Below, piece by piece: positions 58,270-64,000 of a DNA stretch of 64,000 nt (positions within the stretch are counted from its first letter, which is position 1; every line of letters starts with the position of its first letter). The translations under genes and the position numbers were made by a program. Source of the DNA: Sophora flavescens (taxonomy: Eukaryota; Streptophyta; Magnoliopsida; Fabales; Fabaceae). The notes under the pieces were generated by a model. The model ran no database searches, was not told where the DNA came from, and saw only the letters and a list, made by a program, of their open reading frames with translations. The stretch covers positions 70,863,836 through 70,927,835 of the forward strand of contig CM061063.1 in NCBI GenBank assembly GCA_030762895.1, written 5' to 3'.

Positions 58270-58758
58270 TGTTGAATGAAGATGATAAGCTTCAATGTTT
58301 TTTGAGATGGGATCCTACTTATGTTATGCCTTTATGTCTTTTTTTTTGTGACGAGATCCTCATCCTAATTTTTTTGTGTTATTTTGTTTGGTACATGACA
58401 TATCCTATACTTTTCGTGTTACGGTTAAACTTAAATGTATGTTTTTTATAACGATGGATATTTATTATAACTATGGTACATGCATTTTTTATGTTAATTC
58501 ATAAGTTATAACCATATGAATGGAATGGTAATGGAATTTGTTAGTTAATAAAATCAATTTTAAAAAACAATAAAAATAATTTTAAAAAAACATTATCGGC
58601 CCATGGGCTAGCCCGTTTGGCCCGCAGCCCAAGATAGGGGGGTGGGCTAGGAAATTAGCAAACCAGATTGATTGATTTTTTGGCCCACCTTGACTGAACT
58701 GCCATGGCCCGAACGGGCCGGCCCGAATGGGCTGGGCCAGCCCGTTTTGACAGCTCTA
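58270..58758 (+). other. hAT 3' non-coding and subterminal region
   Basis: AT-rich 3' sequence with an AATAAA-like site near 58545 is followed by the GC-rich subterminal block starting near 58598 (CGGCCCATGGGCTAGCCCG) and the inverted terminus TTTTGACAGCTCTA. Confidence 0.6.
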
Positions 58759-58951
58759 GTCATAATACCTGATAAAATTGAAAGATAACTTAACCTATGA
58801 GGCATTACCTGTGAGGGTCGAGGATCAAAGAGTGAAACAAATAAGTGGGAAGACAATTTCATTGGTTAAAGTGATCTGGAACGCAACGACGGCAGATGCT
58901 ACATGGGAATTGGAGGACAAGATGAAGGAACAATATCCGCATTTGTTTTAA
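58759..58951 (+). pseudogene. Gypsy pol C-terminus after the hAT insertion
   Basis: After the right TSD (58759-58766) coding resumes in the Gypsy tail, with a chromodomain-like end (TWELEDKMKEQYPHLF) and stop TAA at 58949-58951. Removing the hAT and one TSD copy makes this continuous with 54505. Confidence 0.85.
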
Positions 58952-58997
58952 GGTAACTTTAATTTCGAGGACGAAATTCTTGTTAGAGGGGTAGTAT

Positions 58998-61900
58998 TGT
59001 AACACCCGGTTTTTATTGTTTTTACTGTTTTTACGGTTTTTACCGTTTTGTTGTTTTTGTTGTTTTTACTGTTTTTCAATTATCGGTAGAATTTTAATTG
59101 TTCATAATTTTTATATTAGATCTAGAAAATTATTTTTAATAAAATAAAATCATAGTTATACTCTACTTTATGGTAGAAGCTTACGGTAAAAATTTGGGTT
59201 TAAAACTCAGACGAAACCCGGTCTGCGTTTTCACTAACAGTAAGATTTTACTGGTCAGAAAACTTAATTTTGACCCGTGAAAAAAATCGTTTAGGTTTAT
59301 ATTTTATTTCCAACCATAGTGGTTATTTTGAAAATTTTCAAAATAAATAGGTTATTATGAGTTATTCGAGAACGGTGGTGCAGAGACAAAACCCAACCCC
59401 GTACGGATAGGAGCAATGACTCATTTGTGATGACTCAAGGGGGTGAGTCATAGGGGTTAGTCACCATGCATTAAATGCATGTAATGATGACTTTTTAAGT
59501 GAAAAGCCCAAAATACCCTTAATCCTTCATTTTAACTACAAGTTTGCCATGAAACCGAATTACTCCTTGGACCCTTTTCTCCCTAGGAAGCTCACGGCCA
59601 CACTTTCATAAGACACACTTGGCATTTCATTTTGCTCATTTGGTTCATGTTCTTCATTTTTCTCACCAAAAACTCTTAAGTCTTACACTTGATTTACAAA
59701 GTAAGTATACGTTGTTGTTGGTTTCTTCAAATTCCAAAGGTAGATCCTTGTGATTCATGATCATATCTTCCTTTCCTTTCACAACTTTTCTTCAAATCTC
59801 AAGTTTTTACAAATTTCAAATTCTTAGATCTAGAACTTCAAAAATCTCTAGAAAATCATAGAAAAATTCTTTTAATGTGATTCCAATTTCTATGATCTTC
59901 ATGTGACTTCTATTTTCATTATCCAAAAGCTTGAAATTTTGGATATTTCAAGCTATTTTTTTTAGAGTTGACCGAACCATGCTCAAAATGGGTTTGGTAG
60001 TTTTTTTTCATTTTTAACTTGTTGTTTTGTTGATGATTTCATGGTTAGGTTTTGGTTGTGCAAAATCTTGAGTTCTAGGTGAACATCATCCTCTTCTTGC
60101 TTGAGTATCAAGTGGTCGACAAAGGTATGGGGGAGATTACCATCATCCTACCTTAGGGTAGACATGTTGATGGTTTAGTTAGTGTTATTTAGTGTAAATG
60201 GTCTTATAAATTATAAGTATATAATTTGTGTAATTTATTGATTTTTATGTGTGTGATCCTCTTGGAGGAATGGATTGATGTTTGTGTTTGTGGTAGAATT
60301 ACTATTGATGTCGAATATGATTATATGATGCATGACTCCATGAGAAAATTATATAAATCACTTGTTTAGGCCATTCGACCTTGGCTGTTTAAAAGGGTTC
60401 CATGATGTGTTAAATTGTTTGAATAATTTTTATGAGAATTAAAAGAATATATAAGAATATAGAAATTGGTTTGGATTGATTTGGATGTGTATATTGAAAG
60501 TTATGGATTTATGAGTCCTTAGGGACTAAATTGAAATTTCTGAGAATTTCAGTGGCTGCACTGAAATTCGTGTTCTTGAATGTTAATATTGTAGTCCTTG
60601 ATGAGACAAACCCATAGAAATTGGTTTGGTGTTAATTGGATTAATACATAAAAAGTTATAAGCTTTTTGGTGAAAAAAGACCTTTTTGCAATTATTGAAA
60701 AATATTTGGGGCAGAAAAGTGATTTCTGGGAAATTAGAGGGCAACTGAAAATTATTTCTAAATAAGTTGGTTTGGTGTGATTTGGAGTTATAAATAAAAA
60801 GTTATAAGGGTTTAAGTGAAAAAGAACTATTTTGTAATTAATGGAAGTTTAGGGACTAAAATGAAATTTTCGAAAATTAAAGTAATTGGACAGTTAGAAA
60901 CTGTTTTTCATGTTTATAAAACTGTTCTAAAACTCCAAAATGATTTTTGAACGGTTAGAGTGTAAAATCGTTGAAAAAGGATTTACGCGATTTACAAAAT
61001 GAACGACGTTCGGTCAAATTTTAGGAATTTTGTATAAATGATGTAAAATCAGTGTTTCAAATTTTTCACATGAGTAATATAACTTAGTAGAATAAGAAAT
61101 TTGAGGTGAAGAACCATATCTTTAAAAGCTTGGCTTTTTAAGCCTAAATTAAGTAAAAAGCGGCAAAACCGTTGTTTAATGTTTTAAAGATTTTTGAGGA
61201 AATGTTTTGGAGAAATTGATACCTAAGCATCTTTGAGGGATATTACTCTTGAAAATGGATTTGATTTTATCTAAAGGTTTTGGTTTTAAGCCAAAAGGAT
61301 TTTTGTCTTCCAAGACGAGATTTTACTGTAAAATATAAAAACCTAAGTTAAGAATGACTTAATGAAAATACGAACGTAATAATTTATGATGTGGGGTGGA
61401 ACACGACCTTATGTCATAAAGTATGGATAATTTATTACCCATATTCCATAAAATTTAATGGACTCAGAATTATATGTTTTATTGAAAGCCAAAAAAAAAA
61501 GGCTCAACTAGAAAAGTACAGAGGAATAAATAATTGGACCTATGTTCCAATCTCATAATGTGCTAGGTTTCGTAATCAAGTATTCTAAGAAAACTTTGCA
61601 CAAAGATGAAAGGTTACTTGAGAACTTTAGCTTGATGATTAAGTACCGGTGATTCGGACTTAAGGACATCCAGCATCTGTTACAGTACGTTGAAAAGATT
61701 CTGATGGAATCAAACTATGTCATCCGATGGATAGACGAGAAGAACGCATTTCCGGAAAATTTTACCTAAACACATAGTGAAACTATGTTCTGTAAGGCCG
61801 TTGTGCCTAGGAGATCGAGCTAACACTTTAATGCGGGTGTGAATTTCGTAGTGACGATCTATTGATGCTTGGGGGTGTCGGGGTATGAAATACTCATATA

Positions 61901-62797
61901 GGCCCAGTTGGTTGCTCTTCTGTGGCATGGTGATCTTGCAATACACCGACATACTCTACTAGACACTATGTATTTTCTGGTAGTGTAGGATGTTCCCTAA
62001 AAATCCAATTTGCACGTTGATGACTCTGAACGCATTCTATTGCCCAAGGCTGGCATAGTCCGGAATAATCCTCCGAACCACTCTCTCTGACTGTTTGTTA
62101 AAACCATGATATAGGGGATCAGAGGTCATTCCTCGACTCTTAGATGTCTCTTATCTAGGAAAAATGGTGCCTTGTGATTATGTTGTTGCGAAACATTATT
62201 ATTTCTGTTGTGATGGATGAAATAGCTGTTTATTGATATTTGTATGTACCTGTGTGTCGTACCACTGCATTTCTGCGTTAAGTGTAAGATGAACGGAAAT
62301 CTCACCTCATTTCTGTATTTTCTGGTTTGTTGTTTTCTATCTTGCGTTGGACGAAGATGACGACAACACTATTTCTCCATCACATCCTGCTGGAGTTTGA
62401 GCGTACTTGGAGACATGGACACCGTCTCGAAGGCTTTAGTATGATGGATTTTTCTCAGTATTTTATGTCTGGCCAGTCTCTTGTCTATGTTATATTTTAT
62501 GGAGCTATGTATCTAAAGATATTATTATGATAAACATATTTCAGTCTGTTGTTATTTACTGGCGTTGGTATTTTCGCCTTCTTTCTGAATATGTATGACT
62601 GAAAATACTTGGAACTTGGTTTGTATAATATTGATGCATAAGTTGATATTATATGTTAAAGACTATGTATGGTATTATTGCGAAAGAGAAAAGAAAAAAA
62701 TAAACCCATATTTTTGGAACAATAATTATTTTCCGCTTTACTCGGTCTTATAAAAATAGAAATGTCAGACAATGTAGCGCCCAAGAAGTGCGTTACA
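58998..62797 (+). repeat. 3' LTR of the Gypsy element (3.8 kb)
   Basis: It starts TGTAACACCCGG, one base after a purine-rich TTAGAGGGGTAGTAT, and ends AGTGCGTTACA, giving an inverted TGTAAC..GTTACA terminus. It contains no coding. 60460-60900 carries three degenerate copies of a phrase with TTGGTTTGGTGT and AAAAGTTATAAG. The following TGATG would be one TSD copy. Confidence 0.88.
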
Positions 62798-63232
62798 TGA
62801 TGGAATTGATGACAAAAGTAGAGATGTGCGGAAAGAGAAGAGAAAGAAGATGTGGTTTTGGGCGGGAAAAAAATTGTCGGAAAAGTGACACATTTCCTAG
62901 CAGGATGAGTTTTCTTATAGTAGTATATAGGTAGATAGATATGTTTTTTTTTACCTCGGTTGCTATATGAACCGATGTAAAAAGTGTTAACATGATTTTT
63001 GTAAAAAGCACGCGGTCCCTCCCTGCTCTCTCACCCAATTGCGACTCACTGCTTCTGTACTCACACAGGTGCTGGGTCTGATTTTTGTTGCAACGTATGT
63101 GAAGATTCTGCTTGCAATGTTGATTCTAAAAAAAAAGAGTGATATTTTGAAACCCTAAATTTGTTGATTCATTCCTACACGGCTGCAGAACACCACTCCC
63201 ACACCGGCACGGCTTCCTCTTCTTCTCCCTCA
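62798..63232 (+). other. probable host DNA, possible promoter and leader
   Basis: Right of the Gypsy LTR the composition changes: a TATATAGG near 62923, GC-richer leader-like sequence with GGCTGCAG and CACCGGCACGG, and CT-rich sequence just before an ATG at 63233. Confidence 0.3.
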
Positions 63233-63299
63233 TGGAGGGGACGCACAAACTCGTAACCCACGAGGCCAGGCAACCTCCACGAGTCTCTCTTTTCTCTGG
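63233..63299 (+). CDS. candidate first exon of a host gene
   Basis: An ATG after a CT-rich leader opens a short frame of about 22 residues (MEGTHKLVTHEARQPPRVSL) that runs into CTCTGGTGAGTTC, a good plant 5' splice site (GTGAGT at 63299-63304). The continuation would lie beyond the window or after an intron not resolved here. Evidence is only start, composition and donor; it may be chance. Confidence 0.25.
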
Positions 63300-63438
63300 T
63301 GAGTTCTTATGTCTCTAAATCTGAACTGGTACGAGTTATCTGTGATTTTGTTGCTTTCCTAAAATTTTTGTCTCTAAGTTCTGCAATTATTTGTTTTCTT
63401 TCGAGCTTTACTGCATTTTTTTGTCAGTGACTAGGTTT

Positions 63439-63690
63439 AAGTGGTTGTTTGGACGAGCGTTTGATAAACGTGCTTTTGGATGGAATTAATTTTGTTGAAT
63501 TGATTTCAATACAATTAAGTTTGAAGTAAAATGATTTATGTTTGAATGTTTTTACTTTGAAAGCAAGTTTATTTGATGTAAAATTTAGTGTAATTTTTCA
63601 ATCTAAAAGTAGAAGCTACTCCAAAGCTGCTTTTGGTAGAATCAATTTTGGATGTAAAATTGTTTCCTCAAACGTATAACCAAACACTTC
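63439..63690. mobile_element. possible MITE
   Basis: The left part (GTGGTTGTTTGGACGAGCGT, then TTTTGGATGGAATTAATTTT) is partly mirrored on the right (complement GTGTTTGGTTATACGTTTGA, then TTACATCCAAAATTGATTCT). Ends match imperfectly and no TSD was settled. The remaining DNA to 64000 shows nothing assignable. Confidence 0.4.
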
Positions 63691-64000
63691 ATTTTTTATC
63701 AGAATCACATTTGACAGGTGCGGAAGCACTTCTGAAGTCTCCATAAATGGAACCAAACACACTAATTTTGTCTATGTGAGTGAAAGCACTTGTGCCTTTT
63801 TTCTTTTAACTTTTTTAGTGGATTCTTGTATTTTGGGGGTAAAATTTTTGCTTCTATATTTGTAAAGGAAACAGATCGAGGGATTGACACTGCCAAGAGT
63901 AGGAATTGTGTTATTCTTTGGATTCTATTTGGTGATTTATCATTTTCCATTGTCATCAATACATTGTACCAAGAAGGTACCTATTTGATAAAAAATAAAA

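Larger units (their letters stand above)
54514..58758 (+). mobile_element. hAT DNA transposon, structurally complete
   Basis: The 4245-bp element has TIRs TAGAGCTGTCAAAAC (14 of 14 bases from TAGAGC to AAAA match) and an 8-bp TSD GTCATAAT (54506-54513 and 58759-58766), the size expected for hAT. Both subterminal regions are rich in GGGCC and GGCCC motifs (54530-54690 and 58595-58745). The single gene inside has an intact splicing-consistent reading frame. A C/T-rich stretch (54780-55020) is probably the 5' leader. Confidence 0.95.
52917..62797 (+). mobile_element. 3' half of a Tekay/Del-like Gypsy element with nested hAT
   Basis: The Gypsy RNase H-integrase coding (52917-54505 and 58767-58951) is followed by a purine-rich primer region and a 3' LTR (58998-62797). 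The 5' LTR, gag, protease and reverse transcriptase are missing: coding starts abruptly at the lone LTR. Long LTRs starting TGTAACACCCGG are typical of Tekay/Del chromoviruses. The hAT transposon 54514-58758 is inserted near the 3' end of pol. Confidence 0.88.

Overview
The window is plant nuclear DNA: introns with GT..AG borders, plant CACTA, hAT, Copia and Gypsy families, plant-type primer-binding sites and AT-rich spacers. It is most likely a eudicot; the SIRE-type Copia elements, the env-like gene and the Mutator-type MITE make a legume plausible but do not prove it. No complete host protein-coding gene, rRNA or tRNA was found. Almost everything recognisable is a transposable element or a fragment of one, many nested, and the borders could often be fixed from target-site duplications (TSDs) read directly in the sequence.
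Layout. 1-2690: a truncated LINE tail with an 18-bp TSD, GT-rich minisatellite and unassigned DNA. 2690-10903: a CACTA element (CACTA-A) with broken TNP2 and TNPA-like genes; its 3' subterminal region is split by a solo LTR at 9077-10685. 10904-13747: the 3' part of a gene-poor LTR retrotransposon. 15256-20157: a second CACTA (CACTA-B) of the same family, with both ends and a CAG TSD but without the catalytic half of TNP2. 20286-27782: two LTRs enclosing only a broken env-like gene, each LTR followed by the same stretch of about 510 bp of flanking DNA. 28700-32140: MITEs and a GC-rich patch. 32147-48727 (minus): TNP2 of a different CACTA, split by a 13.9-kb SIRE-type Copia element (34286-48154) whose gag is itself split by a 5.1-kb LTR element without gag-pol (36674-41813, minus). 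48869-51036: a decayed Copia. 51037-52916: a lone SIRE-type LTR whose two flanks do not match. 52917-62797: the 3' half of a Tekay/Del-like Gypsy with a 3.8-kb LTR, carrying a hAT transposon (54514-58758) whose transposase gene looks intact. 62798-64000: possible host sequence with one candidate first exon and a possible MITE.
The genes do not form a host pathway; the biology is that of the elements. The four most informative points are the apparently complete hAT transposon, the env-only LTR locus with duplicated flank, the gene-poor LTR element carrying an unidentified 220-residue ORF just after a tRNA-Asp primer site, and the recurring TCACGGCCGTGA palindromes in LTRs of that family. All family names come from recalled motifs, not database searches.
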